Under the pieces are notes generated by a model. The model saw only the letters and a program-made list of their open reading frames with translations, did not search any database and was not told where the DNA came from. From contig CALVKV010000024.1 in NCBI GenBank assembly GCA_944333305.1, forward strand, positions 1-15,218: a stretch of 15,218 nucleotides of DNA, read 5' to 3'. A program made the translations under genes and the position numbers. Below, in pieces: positions 1 to 7,524 of the stretch (position 1 is its first letter; every line of letters starts with the position of its first letter). The DNA is from an uncultured Bacilli bacterium (lineage in GTDB: Bacteria > Bacillota_I > Bacilli_A > RF39 > UBA660).

Positions 1-117
1 TAATTTTCGTTTTATTTTAACGTCTTCATTGACGGTTTTTGTCGTGTCATAATTTTGTCATTTTATTTTCAACCTTATCTCCTTTCCTTAGTTAAAATAT
101 ATGATAATAAAAAAAGA
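1..117. other. intergenic edge, no supported gene
   Basis: No open frame of useful length is seen. On the minus strand there is a Shine-Dalgarno-like stretch (AAGGAAAGGAGATAAGG, about 74-90) downstream of the lon operon terminator, but every ATG after it meets a stop quickly; the longest is 12 codons from about position 50. A 4-bp hairpin (CGTC/GACG, about 21-34) followed by T5 could be a weak plus-strand terminator for a gene left of the window. I cannot decide between these. Confidence 0.4.
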
Positions 118-153
118 TTATTCCTGCACTTTCTTAGCAAAAGTAATAATCTT
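113..153 (-). terminator. intrinsic terminator overlapping the end of the post-lon gene
   Basis: Reading the minus strand, AAGATTATT (153-145) pairs with AATAATCTT (122-114), a 9-bp stem with a 22-base loop, followed by a T run. The upstream arm lies in the final codons and the downstream arm covers the stop codon. AT-rich stem and long loop make it moderate in strength. Confidence 0.6.
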
Positions 154-744
154 CTCTTTTTCATGATTAGGAAATAATGAGAAAATAGAATCCATATCAA
201 AAGAACTTCCTATATCATAATACCTTTTCTTTAAAATATTTAATATTGTTAATAAGTAATTATCTGCTTTTCTATTTTTAGCATAGTAATCACTAAATTC
301 TCTTTTTAAATAGCTTATAGACTGTAAAATATAAGGATTATCTAAAATACAATTATAATTTTCTTCACTGATCAATAAGTCATCTAACTCCAACAATTCC
401 AAATAATCTTCATAGTCTTTAATAAAGTTTCTTTTAACATATTCTCGTTCTAAAAATCTATCTCTTCTTTTTTCTTTAAATATAGTAGATAGTTTTTTCA
501 ATTTAAGTAAAGTTACTAAAGTATCTGTATCATTATAAATAGAAATTATCTCAATAACTGAATCTAAAAACTCTTCATCAATTAAGAAAAACTCTGGTTC
601 TATTTCTAATAAGGCCTTAACACCTTTCTTTAAAGTATCAAAATCACAAGACTTCAAACTTTCTAAATAATCTTCATAAGCAAGACATGATTTAACATTA
701 ATAGCTTTAATTCGCTTATCTATAGGTAAATCTCTTAATTGCAT
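118..744 (-). CDS. unknown charged helical protein downstream of lon
   Basis: Not recognised. A 208-residue, highly charged, Leu/Ile/Glu/Lys-rich protein with no signal peptide, membrane segment or cysteine pattern, so probably cytoplasmic and mostly alpha-helical. One thing stands out: the hexapeptide YEDYLE occurs at residues 23-28 and again at 111-116, which hints at two diverged helical repeats. The ATG lies inside the last codons of lon (10-bp overlap) and has no clear ribosome site of its own, so translation is probably coupled to Lon. That, and the terminator right behind its stop, make it the last gene of a lon operon. In Bacillus the gene after lonA is the GTPase ysxC/engB; this protein has no P-loop and is not that. 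A helper, adaptor or substrate of Lon is possible but is only inference from position. Confidence 0.8.
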   Translation of the reverse strand: MQLRDLPIDKRIKAINVKSCLAYEDYLESLKSCDFDTLKKGVKALLEIEPEFFLIDEEFLDSVIEIISIYNDTDTLVTLLKLKKLSTIFKEKRRDRFLEREYVKRNFIKDYEDYLELLELDDLLISEENYNCILDNPYILQSISYLKREFSDYYAKNRKADNYLLTILNILKKRYYDIGSSFDMDSIFSLFPNHEKEKIITFAKKVQE

Positions 745-3050
745 ACAACATCACTAACAAACAATTTATCATATAATTCGCTATAATTAGAAACATAAAT
801 AAACTCTATTTTTTTTCTTATTTCTTTAGGTATATCTTTAACATCATCTTTATTCTCTAAAGGTAAATAAATAGTCCTAACACCTTCTCTATAAGCACCT
901 AATACTTTTTCTCTAACTCCTCCAATTTCTAAAATATCTCCTTGTAAAGTTATCTCTCCTGTCATCGCTATTTTAGTAGATATTTTTGTATTAGTAAAAG
1001 CACTAATTAAAGCAGTTGTAAGAGCAATACCAGCACTAGGTCCTTCTTTTGGTGTAGCCCCTTCTGGAACATGAATATGAATATCATAATCAAATATCTC
1101 ATTACCTAAATTAAATTTTTTAACATTAGCTTTTATATAACTTAAAGCAATCTTAGCAGACTCTTGCATAACTTCTCCTAAAGACCCAGTTAAAACTAGA
1201 TTAGAATTACCTTTATAATAAGTTACTTCTATAGGCAAAGTATCTCCTCCATATGGAGTATAAGCAAGGCCATTAACTACGCCTTTAAGTTTTGTTTCTT
1301 TATTACCTTTATTATTATATAACTTCTTATCTAAATACTTCTCTAAATCTTTACTAGTAATTTCATAAAATATCTCACTATCTTCAGTTAAAACTTTTTT
1401 AACTATCTTTCTAAGTATTTTAGAAATAAGTCTTTCTAAATTTCTAACACCTGCTTCTTTTGTATAGTAGTTTATTATATCAAGTATCGCTTTATCACTA
1501 AAATTAACTTGTAAAGATGTAAGCCCGTGCTCATCAAGTGCTCTAGGAATTAAATAATTTTTAGCAATAGAAAGCTTCTCATACTCTGTATAAGAATCAA
1601 GATATATTATCTCTAATCTATCTCTAAGTTCCGGTGGTATTTGATCTTCATAATTAGCAGTAGCAATAAACAAAACATTAGATAAATCATACTCTTCTTC
1701 TAAGTAATGATCGTAAAAAGTACTATTCTGCTCTTTATCTAAAACCTCTAATAAACTACTAGCAGGATCCCCTCTAAAGTTTTTTGTCATTTTATCTATT
1801 TCATCTATAATAAATACTGGATTAGAACTACCACATTTCCTTATGCCTTGAATAATTCTACCAGGAAGTGCCCCTACATAAGTTCTTCTATGACCAACAA
1901 TTTCCGCTTCATCATTAATACCGCCTACAGAAACACTAACAAGACGTCTATTAAGACTTTTAGCAATTACTTTAGCAAGAGATGTCTTACCAACACCAGG
2001 AGGACCTATTAAACAAAGAATAGGACTTTTTTCTTTAGGAGAATTTTGTTTAACAGCAATATACTCAACAACCCTTTCCTTAACTTTTGTAAGACCATAA
2101 TGACTATTATTTAAAGTATTCTCTATTTCTTTAATATCTGTAATATCTTTTGTTTTATAGTCCCATGGCAAACTTAACATTAAATCAAGATATTCTCGTA
2201 ATATAGAAGCTTCAGGCGTATTTTCATTAATAGAAGTAAAGTGTTCTATCTCTTCCTTAATTCTATTTTTTACTTTATTAGAACATTTCAACTTCTTTAA
2301 TTTCTTATTAAAATTATCTATAGTAAGACTCTTACTACTAACAGTACCAAGTTCATTAGATATTATTTTTAATTTCTCTGATAAATAATATTTCCTCTGA
2401 TCTTCATCAATTTTTTTATGAACTTTCGCTTCTATTTCTTTTTCTAATTTCGCAAGAGTTATCTCTTCTTTTAACTGACTAACTAACTTAACCGCTCTTT
2501 TAGTAGAATCAAGTTCATACAAATATTCTTTTTTTACATCAGGGCTTAAATTAAGGAAAGATACTATAAAATCTGTTAATTTATCTAGGCTTTTAATAGA
2601 TGATATTTCTCCTAGCATAGCATTACTAACAGAAGATATTTCCCTAACATACTTTTCATAATTACGATATAACATATTTAAGTATTTTTCTTCTTCCAAA
2701 GCACTTTTTCTATCAGAATCTACTTCCTCATAATTAGCATAATAAAAGCCATTTTCCTCTTCATAAGAAGTAATCATCACTCTTTTTAAACCAATAAAAA
2801 TATAACGCATTTTTGAATTAGGAATATTAAGTTTTAAAGTTAAAGTTGCTAAAAGGCCTATTTTCGGAAACTCTGTAACGTCATCAACACTAATATTATC
2901 AATAGAATGAATTATTATTAATTCTTTACTATCAGTTTTATCAATCGTATTTATAATATCTTGTTCTAAATAACTAGCACTTTCTCCACGGTATTCCATT
3001 CCTGGAAAAAGAATCGCATTATTAATAATTAAAATAGGTAACTTCGCCAT
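735..3050 (-). CDS. lon: ATP-dependent protease LonA
   Basis: Cytoplasmic AAA+ serine protease that unfolds and degrades damaged and regulatory proteins as a hexamer. At 771 residues it has the usual LonA length. Order of parts: N-terminal substrate-binding domain (about 1-190), long helical linker (about 190-300), AAA+ module with Walker A GPPGVGKT at 349-356, Walker B IIDEID at 414-419 and Arg-finger region PPELRDR at 472-478, then the protease domain with KEGPSAG at 668-674 giving catalytic Ser672 and the Lys715 partner in GGVREK. All catalytic residues are present. The start ATG (3050-3048) follows AGGAGG with 7 bases between. The last codons overlap an unknown 208-residue gene. A SigA-type promoter sits just upstream; no CIRCE or canonical CtsR box was seen, unlike many Firmicute stress proteases. 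A membrane anchor (LonB type) is absent. Confidence 0.97.
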   Translation of the reverse strand: MAKLPILIINNAILFPGMEYRGESASYLEQDIINTIDKTDSKELIIIHSIDNISVDDVTEFPKIGLLATLTLKLNIPNSKMRYIFIGLKRVMITSYEEENGFYYANYEEVDSDRKSALEEEKYLNMLYRNYEKYVREISSVSNAMLGEISSIKSLDKLTDFIVSFLNLSPDVKKEYLYELDSTKRAVKLVSQLKEEITLAKLEKEIEAKVHKKIDEDQRKYYLSEKLKIISNELGTVSSKSLTIDNFNKKLKKLKCSNKVKNRIKEEIEHFTSINENTPEASILREYLDLMLSLPWDYKTKDITDIKEIENTLNNSHYGLTKVKERVVEYIAVKQNSPKEKSPILCLIGPPGVGKTSLAKVIAKSLNRRLVSVSVGGINDEAEIVGHRRTYVGALPGRIIQGIRKCGSSNPVFIIDEIDKMTKNFRGDPASSLLEVLDKEQNSTFYDHYLEEEYDLSNVLFIATANYEDQIPPELRDRLEIIYLDSYTEYEKLSIAKNYLIPRALDEHGLTSLQVNFSDKAILDIINYYTKEAGVRNLERLISKILRKIVKKVLTEDSEIFYEITSKDLEKYLDKKLYNNKGNKETKLKGVVNGLAYTPYGGDTLPIEVTYYKGNSNLVLTGSLGEVMQESAKIALSYIKANVKKFNLGNEIFDYDIHIHVPEGATPKEGPSAGIALTTALISAFTNTKISTKIAMTGEITLQGDILEIGGVREKVLGAYREGVRTIYLPLENKDDVKDIPKEIRKKIEFIYVSNYSELYDKLFVSDVVCN

Positions 3051-3080
3051 TTATATTCCTCCTAAAAAGAACTAATATTT

Positions 3081-3108
3081 ATTATAACTAAATTTTAAAA
3101 TTTGACAA
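3081..3108 (-). promoter_or_regulatory. SigA-type promoter of lon
   Basis: Minus strand TTGTCA (3108-3103), 16-base spacer, TATAAT (3086-3081); 5/6 and 6/6 matches to consensus. A perfect 14-base palindrome AAATTTTAAAATTT (3090-3103) fills most of the spacer and may be an operator, though such palindromes are easy to get by chance in AT-rich DNA. Confidence 0.65.
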
Positions 3109-3112
3109 TAGA

Positions 3113-3136
3113 AAAAGAGTATTTTAATACTCTTTT
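3113..3136 (-). terminator. terminator after the first prepilin gene
   Basis: AAAAGAGTATT (3113-3123) and AATACTCTTTT (3126-3136) form an 11-bp perfect stem with a 2-base nominal loop. The minus-strand transcript ends in a U run, so it closes the prepilin transcript before the lon promoter. Confidence 0.8.
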
Positions 3137-3158
3137 AACAACGAATTGATATTATTAT

Positions 3159-3746
3159 TTAACTAACTATTCCAGATAATGTACAGCTTGCAACAGGAGT
3201 ACTATTATATGTACTATTACTAGTTGCATCATATAAACTAATAGTACTAGTACCAGGTGTCATAGTAGAAATTGTTTGATAGTTACCTTCACTAGTTGCA
3301 TCTTTCTCACTAACCAAATCACCATCAAGTCCATTCTCATCTAAAACACCAAAACCATTACCAGCATCATCAGTCATCTGAATATAGTATTGATAGCTAT
3401 CAGTACCAGCTGCTGAATTATTATATATAATAACAAAGCTTTCATCAGAATATCCTGAATTAAATGGACTATCATGAGAACCACTCTCTAAAGCAACTGT
3501 ATTAGTTGAAACAGCTAAACATTGTCCAGAGCTTGGCATAACACTACTAGAATAATCTCCATTTACAAAACTAAGTCTAACAGCATTAGCATATTGTTGA
3601 GCAGTTGTAACAAAAGTATCACGTCTTGCTCCTCTGATATACCCAGACATCGCTGTAATAGCTAAAGTCATTAAAATAGCTAAAATAATGATAACTGCTA
3701 ATAACTCAATTAATGTAAAACCTTTCTTATTAAATTTTCTTTTCAT
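3159..3746 (-). CDS. type IV prepilin-like protein (195 aa)
   Basis: Exported pilin-like subunit. The N-terminus is a class III prepilin signal: a short basic leader (MKRKFNKKG), cleavage after Gly9, then FTLIELLAVI with the conserved Glu five residues after the cleavage site, and a hydrophobic helix of about 20 residues. The remainder (about 155 residues) is Ser/Thr/Gly-rich, as in a pilin globular head, and carries two cysteines (76 and 188) that could form the C-terminal disulphide loop common in pilins. A GTG three bases upstream would also open the frame, but the ATG at 3746 sits 8 bases after GGAGGT (3755-3760) and is preferred. It is a paralogue of the next prepilin (shared RDT-Y/F-V segment, PTSG/PSSG-x-C and Y-x-YY segments). 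No prepilin peptidase, ATPase or platform gene is in the window, so ComGC-like, type IV pilus or pseudopilus roles cannot be separated. Confidence 0.9.
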   Translation of the reverse strand: MKRKFNKKGFTLIELLAVIIILAILMTLAITAMSGYIRGARRDTFVTTAQQYANAVRLSFVNGDYSSSVMPSSGQCLAVSTNTVALESGSHDSPFNSGYSDESFVIIYNNSAAGTDSYQYYIQMTDDAGNGFGVLDENGLDGDLVSEKDATSEGNYQTISTMTPGTSTISLYDATSNSTYNSTPVASCTLSGIVS

Positions 3747-3754
3747 CACATATA

Positions 3755-3760
3755 ACCTCC
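3755..3760 (-). promoter_or_regulatory. ribosome binding site deciding the prepilin start
   Basis: GGAGGT, 8 bases before ATG 3746 and only 5 before GTG 3749; it favours the ATG. Confidence 0.75.
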
Positions 3761-3775
3761 ATATCTTACTCCTAA

Positions 3776-3804
3776 ATCATAGCAAATTATCAGTTAACTG
3801 TCAA
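3776..3804 (-). promoter_or_regulatory. strong SigA-type promoter of the first prepilin gene
   Basis: Minus strand TTGACA (3804-3799, 6/6), 17-base spacer, TATGAT (3781-3776, 5/6) with an extended TGC just before it. The -35 box overlaps the 3' end of the upstream prepilin gene. Predicted start about 3769, leaving a leader of about 23 bases that contains the ribosome site. Confidence 0.8.
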
Positions 3805-4306
3805 TAATATTTGTAACAGTATAACCAGATAATTTAGAACCAACGGTAGGTGTAACAATATTAAGTTCAGACCCACTAGCTACACTATTCCTAGCATTTT
3901 CTTTATTTAAATCATTTCTAGAAGTCAAAGGTATTCCCCTAACATCACCATCAAAATTTTCTACAATAGTTGCATAATACCGATAAGAACCACCACTTCT
4001 AGCAATAACTACATATGACTTAACTAAATCATAATTACCACCCTCAGGTCCTTCATTAAAATCACTTAAATCTAAAGATCCTAAAGGAATAACAATACAA
4101 TTACCAGAAGTAGGAAGTTCAATACTAGTATTGCTTCTAACTTCATACTCTGCTAAAGTAATCATTCTCTTAGCATCTTCAACATAGGTATCACGCTTAT
4201 TTTTATCAATAGTACTCATAACATTAGGAACAGCAACTAACATCAGTAAAGCTAATATTAGTATTGTTGCAAGTAACTCAATTAGTGTAAACCCATGCTT
4301 ATTCAT
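3794..4306 (-). CDS. type IV prepilin-like protein (170 aa)
   Basis: Second prepilin-like subunit. A very short leader, MNKHG, is followed by FTLIELLATILILALLMLVAV: prepilin peptidase cleavage after Gly5, the Glu at mature position 5 and a hydrophobic helix. The head domain (about 130 residues) has a single cysteine in PTSGNC. The upstream GTG at 4315 lies inside the ribosome site, so the ATG at 4306 is taken as the start. The two prepilin heads align over RDTYVEDA / RDTFVTTA, the (P)xSGxC segment and the YRYYATI / YQYYIQM strand, so they are tandem paralogues that have diverged; probably major and minor subunits of one filament, which is inference. It has its own promoter, as does its neighbour, so the two can be expressed at different levels. 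Confidence 0.9.
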   Translation of the reverse strand: MNKHGFTLIELLATILILALLMLVAVPNVMSTIDKNKRDTYVEDAKRMITLAEYEVRSNTSIELPTSGNCIVIPLGSLDLSDFNEGPEGGNYDLVKSYVVIARSGGSYRYYATIVENFDGDVRGIPLTSRNDLNKENARNSVASGSELNIVTPTVGSKLSGYTVTNIIDS

Positions 4307-4311
4307 TAGTA

Positions 4312-4334
4312 TCACCTATCCTAAATACATTATA
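4312..4334 (-). promoter_or_regulatory. extended -10 promoter and ribosome site of the second prepilin gene
   Basis: Minus strand TG-A-TATAAT (the TATAAT is 4334-4329) is a full extended -10; the -35 is poor (TTTTAA at 17 bases). AGGTGA (4317-4312) follows, 5 bases before ATG 4306. The sequence AGGTGAT is fully complementary to the 16S tail and contains the alternative GTG. Confidence 0.6.
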
Positions 4335-4346
4335 TCACTGTTTTTT

Positions 4347-5528
4347 CTAACTTAAAATAGTTTTTAAATTTTCTTTTTCTAAAAATGAAGTGTCTGTCAA
4401 ATCATTTCCAAAAAGTGAATCATAACGAAAAATAGCAAAACCACTATAATTAGATAAGTCTCTACTTAACATTACTTCTCTTGCAATAATATTATTATAT
4501 TCTATCCATTCATTAATACCTTGTTTAGCATAAGTATCAATATTACCAGTTTTATAAAAAGCCAAAGCTGGTATTAAATCGATATCATTAGTTATTAAAT
4601 TATTCCAAGACTTAATAGTCTCTTCAAAAGGCTTAGTACTATTAAGAAAACCATAATATACTTGAGGCATTATATAATCAATATATCCGTCTTCAGTACA
4701 AAACAATCTAGTATCTACATAATTACTATTATAATTATTATCTATATTACCATCAGGAGAAATACCAAAAAGAATATTTTTATCATAAGATTTAATTAAG
4801 TCATATGTTTTCTTTACCAAAGAACTAATAATAGATAGTCTAAACTCTTGTAAAGTTAAACTACTATTATCACTTAAAGCATCATTATACTCTTCTTCAT
4901 CTATAGTAGTAGATAAAGGATAAAAATAATCATCAAAATGAATACCATCAACATCATAATTAGAAATTATTTCATTTATTCCCTCCAAAATCAAAGATTC
5001 AACTTCCCTACTAGCAGGATTATAATAAATACCAGAATCTAACACTGCAACAGCAGTAGAATCATCCAGCATATCATAAGCAGGATTAGTTACACTAATA
5101 ACAGAAGAATCTGTTTCGTTACTAATACGATAAGGATTAACCCAAGCATGAAGTTCTAATTTTTTTTGATGAGCCTCCTTAATAAAGTATTCTAATATAT
5201 CAAAAGGTAGCTCATCGCCCTCTTTATTAACAACACTTCTACTACTAGGAAAAATAGAAGAAGGATATATAGCATCACTAAATGCCCTAACTTGCAAAAA
5301 AATCATGTTAAAGCCAAAATCTTTAGATGTATCTAACATAACATCAATAGTTTTTTTCATATCTTTAGCATTCTTACCTCTTAAATTATCTCCAAGTTCA
5401 ATATAAGAAATAAAAACTGCCCTCTTTTCTAAGGTCTCTTCCTTATTATCTAACTTTTCTTCAGGAATAAATATATAAATCAATAACAATAAAAAAATGA
5501 TAAGTAGTAAAAATATTTTCTTTCTCAT
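4347..5528 (-). CDS. GHL10 family (DUF187) hydrolase-like surface protein
   Basis: Predicted exported or membrane-anchored protein of the glycosyl-hydrolase-like GHL10 family (YngK-like, a TIM-barrel related to family 10 and 13 hydrolases). Residues 4-20 form a hydrophobic segment after MRKK, without a lipobox, so it is a signal anchor or signal peptide. Family motifs follow in order: the RAVFIS strand (36-41), FLQVRAFSDAIYPSS (77-91), HAWVNPYR (127-134), DGIHFDDYFYP (194-204) with the probable catalytic acid pair, GISPDGN (255-261) and YIMPQVYYG (285-293). At 393 residues it is a full-length single-domain member. The substrate is unknown; a cell-wall or polysaccharide glycan is the usual guess. 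ATG 5528 has only a weak AAGAG before it. It lies 41 bases after the DUF421 gene and probably shares its transcript, with an extra promoter of its own. Confidence 0.9.
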   Translation of the reverse strand: MRKKIFLLLIIFLLLLIYIFIPEEKLDNKEETLEKRAVFISYIELGDNLRGKNAKDMKKTIDVMLDTSKDFGFNMIFLQVRAFSDAIYPSSIFPSSRSVVNKEGDELPFDILEYFIKEAHQKKLELHAWVNPYRISNETDSSVISVTNPAYDMLDDSTAVAVLDSGIYYNPASREVESLILEGINEIISNYDVDGIHFDDYFYPLSTTIDEEEYNDALSDNSSLTLQEFRLSIISSLVKKTYDLIKSYDKNILFGISPDGNIDNNYNSNYVDTRLFCTEDGYIDYIMPQVYYGFLNSTKPFEETIKSWNNLITNDIDLIPALAFYKTGNIDTYAKQGINEWIEYNNIIAREVMLSRDLSNYSGFAIFRYDSLFGNDLTDTSFLEKENLKTILS

Positions 5529-5533
5529 ACTCT

Positions 5534-5573
5534 TATCATATTATATTTATTATAATAATTTTGTCTAATTTAG
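5534..5573 (-). promoter_or_regulatory. possible promoter of the GHL10 gene
   Basis: Minus strand TAGACA, 16-base spacer, TATAAT, ending only 11 bases before the ATG at 5528. The -35 box overlaps the end of the DUF421 gene. A start at the normal distance would leave a leader of about 5 bases, so the mRNA would be nearly leaderless; a second TATAAT just upstream would leave more. Position of the boxes is approximate. Confidence 0.4.
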
Positions 5574-6217
5574 GAAATACAATCACTGTTTTTTATAATA
5601 AATAACTGATTATCTTTATAAAAGGCATAAAAGACATCATCTAATTTAACTTTTTTAGTAGCAAGTAATTCATTAAGCCATTTCTCTTTCTTCTTTAATC
5701 TTTTCAAAGTCATTTGTTGTATCTTACCATCAAGTATTAAAGGTAAAGGATATGGTCCACTATTATTAGCGTCTTTAGTAAATACAGATAACTTACCACT
5801 TGTCTCCAAAATAGCATATTCAACTTCTTCTATACTTTTAACATTTCTAGCTCTAAGCTGTGTAAGTAAATCTTCCAAATTATAACGCTGTTTAATCATC
5901 TCTTTAAAATTAACTTTACCATTATCTATAATCATAGAAGCATCACCATCTAGCATACTTCTTACCTTATCACTTTTTAATGACACTTTTGCAAGTATTA
6001 TCTGTAGTATTACTAAGCAGGCTATAGGTAAAAGCATTAAAAACACACTACTATCATATTTTTCAATACTAATAGCAGCAAGTTCAGCAATTAATACCGA
6101 AACAATTAAATCAATGATTCCAAGTTCCCCTACCTCTCTTTTACCCATAAAACGATAAAAAATAACAATAGCAAAATAAAAGAAAAGAGTTTTTAAAAGT
6201 ATTAATAAGTAATCCAT
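5570..6217 (-). CDS. DUF421 (YetF/YrbG-type) membrane protein
   Basis: Member of the DUF421/YetF family: three N-terminal membrane helices (about 3-23, 32-52 and 56-76) followed by a cytoplasmic alpha/beta region. Family signatures visible are FYRFMGKREVGEL (about 20-32), LIVSVLIAELAA (about 37-48), then DGDASMIIDNGKVN (about 89-102) and the LTQLRARNVKSIEEVEYAILETSGKLSV segment with its conserved LR and EVxxAxLE pattern. Length 215 is typical. The molecular role of the family is not firmly known; in Bacillus members are membrane proteins often under sporulation or stress control. The start is firm: AGGTGAT (6227-6221) ends 3 bases before ATG 6217. It follows tmk by 39 bases and is followed closely by the GHL10 gene. 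Confidence 0.92.
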   Translation of the reverse strand: MDYLLILLKTLFFYFAIVIFYRFMGKREVGELGIIDLIVSVLIAELAAISIEKYDSSVFLMLLPIACLVILQIILAKVSLKSDKVRSMLDGDASMIIDNGKVNFKEMIKQRYNLEDLLTQLRARNVKSIEEVEYAILETSGKLSVFTKDANNSGPYPLPLILDGKIQQMTLKRLKKKEKWLNELLATKKVKLDDVFYAFYKDNQLFIIKNSDCIS

Positions 6218-6256
6218 ATTATCACCTACTAATATAATGGTTAAAACTCTTATTTT

Positions 6257-6904
6257 TTATACAATTATTCCTTTATTTTTTAAAAGTTCTATTATTTCTT
6301 TATGAATATCATCAATACTCTTTTCTTTAGAATCTACAATACAATCAATAACATCCCAATTATAAAGTCCTGCAAGTTCTATATAAGCTTGTAAAACTTT
6401 CTCCTCTTTAGAAGCCTCTTTAGTCAAATTAAAAGACAATTGATTATTATATTTATATGGCATATTAAGAAGAATAGTATAATCAGGTTTAGGTAGTTTC
6501 AAAAGCCAATATTCTAATTTATCAATCCATTGATACATATAAAATCTATCTTCACTATCACTATATTTACTACCTTGATTAGCCATATTAGAACTAGTAT
6601 AACGATTAATAACAACGATATAATCCTCATCCAAATATTTTTTTATTTTATTAATATTATATTTACGATCAGCAGCTGTATATAAACAAACAAGTTCAGG
6701 ATCTAAGGCATCATAACCTTCTTTAAAATAGCCATTTTTATTTAAAAGACAATCTTTAAAAATCCTTCCTGTTGGTGTCTCATACATAGGAAAAGAAAAT
6801 TCTATTGCTTTAATCCCCATCTTATTTAAAGACTCTACCAATAATTTACTTTGAGTCTCCTTACCAGAACCTTCTATGCCTTCAATAACAATAATCTTTC
6901 CCAT
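6257..6904 (-). CDS. tmk: thymidylate kinase (dTMP kinase)
   Basis: Phosphorylates dTMP to dTDP in the cytoplasm, needed for DNA synthesis. P-loop at residues 9-16 (GIEGSGKE), the dTMP-binding and catalytic NRYTSSNMANQ motif at 100-110, and ADRK at 78-81. The residue after the P-loop Lys is Glu instead of the usual Thr/Ser, with Thr17 next; variation at this place occurs in Firmicute Tmk-like proteins, but it is worth noting. Asp is replaced by Asn before RY. These features put it in the branch of the family that differs from E. coli Tmk; another deoxynucleoside monophosphate kinase is possible but less likely. Length 215 is normal. AAGGAGGG (6920-6912) is 7 bases before ATG 6904. It follows the HD-hydrolase gene by 19 bases, so both are on one transcript. 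Confidence 0.88.
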   Translation of the reverse strand: MGKIIVIEGIEGSGKETQSKLLVESLNKMGIKAIEFSFPMYETPTGRIFKDCLLNKNGYFKEGYDALDPELVCLYTAADRKYNINKIKKYLDEDYIVVINRYTSSNMANQGSKYSDSEDRFYMYQWIDKLEYWLLKLPKPDYTILLNMPYKYNNQLSFNLTKEASKEEKVLQAYIELAGLYNWDVIDCIVDSKEKSIDDIHKEIIELLKNKGIIV

Positions 6905-6923
6905 AGCCTTACCCTCCTTATAT

Positions 6924-7505
6924 CTATATCCCTATATTATTATGTGAATCGAATGGTAACAACAAACATTTTCGACTCGCTAAAAAGTCACACATATGGA
7001 CAAAATTTTGATATTTTGTATGAGGTTTTTCTAAGACTTCATTACCACTATAATCGACAGTATAGTCCCCCATATGAGTTTTAATAGCATCGCTTATAAA
7101 AGTAGCATCTTCTAGACTTAAACCAACTTTTTCATGATTATCCATAACTACTTGGGCTGAGATTAATGGATGATCAAAACGTGTATAGCGTTCTTCTTTA
7201 ATTCCTTTTTTAAAACCATCATGTAAAAGAAGTGCCATAAGCATTAAATCTTTCTCATGAGATGTATATTTCTTACCAATAGATAAATCTTGCAATAATT
7301 CATAACCTATTCTAACAGCCGCTTTCGTATGACGTAAAAGTCCTCCTTCACCTTGAGCATACTTAGGATGATATTTACCTGTTGATGCAGCAGGTTCTTT
7401 AAAGAAATAGTCTGGTAATAATTCTATCAACTCCCCAAGACTTTTCCTTAAAGATCCATCTTTAATATAATTTATTTCATCGTAAAATATCTCTTTTTTA
7501 TCCAT
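6924..7505 (-). CDS. HD-domain phosphohydrolase
   Basis: Small single-domain HD protein, probably a metal-dependent phosphohydrolase in the cytoplasm. The metal ligands are in place: His59 in GGLLRHT, His95-Asp96 in LLLHD, His112 in FDHP, a further His near 144 and Asp173 in MCDFLASR. The GGLLRHT...LLLHD spacing is like that of the HD part of YhaM-type 3'-5' exonucleases and of nucleotide phosphohydrolases, but there is no OB-fold nucleic-acid-binding domain, so the substrate cannot be named. Position directly before tmk suggests nucleotide metabolism (inference). The start ATG 7505 follows GAGGTAG. A good promoter overlaps the end of hemW just upstream. No signal peptide. Confidence 0.85.
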   Translation of the reverse strand: MDKKEIFYDEINYIKDGSLRKSLGELIELLPDYFFKEPAASTGKYHPKYAQGEGGLLRHTKAAVRIGYELLQDLSIGKKYTSHEKDLMLMALLLHDGFKKGIKEERYTRFDHPLISAQVVMDNHEKVGLSLEDATFISDAIKTHMGDYTVDYSGNEVLEKPHTKYQNFVHMCDFLASRKCLLLPFDSHNNIGI

Positions 7506-7524
7506 AACTACCTCTTTCTAAATC

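Noticed and set aside
3747..3749. GTG start for the first prepilin (also GTG at 4313-4315 and 8657-8659)
   Set aside because: Each GTG lies within or too close to the ribosome site; the ATG 3 to 9 bases downstream has proper spacing in all three cases.
6851..7084. 77-codon plus-strand ORF
   Set aside because: Lies antisense to tmk and the HD gene, no ribosome site, no recognisable protein pattern.
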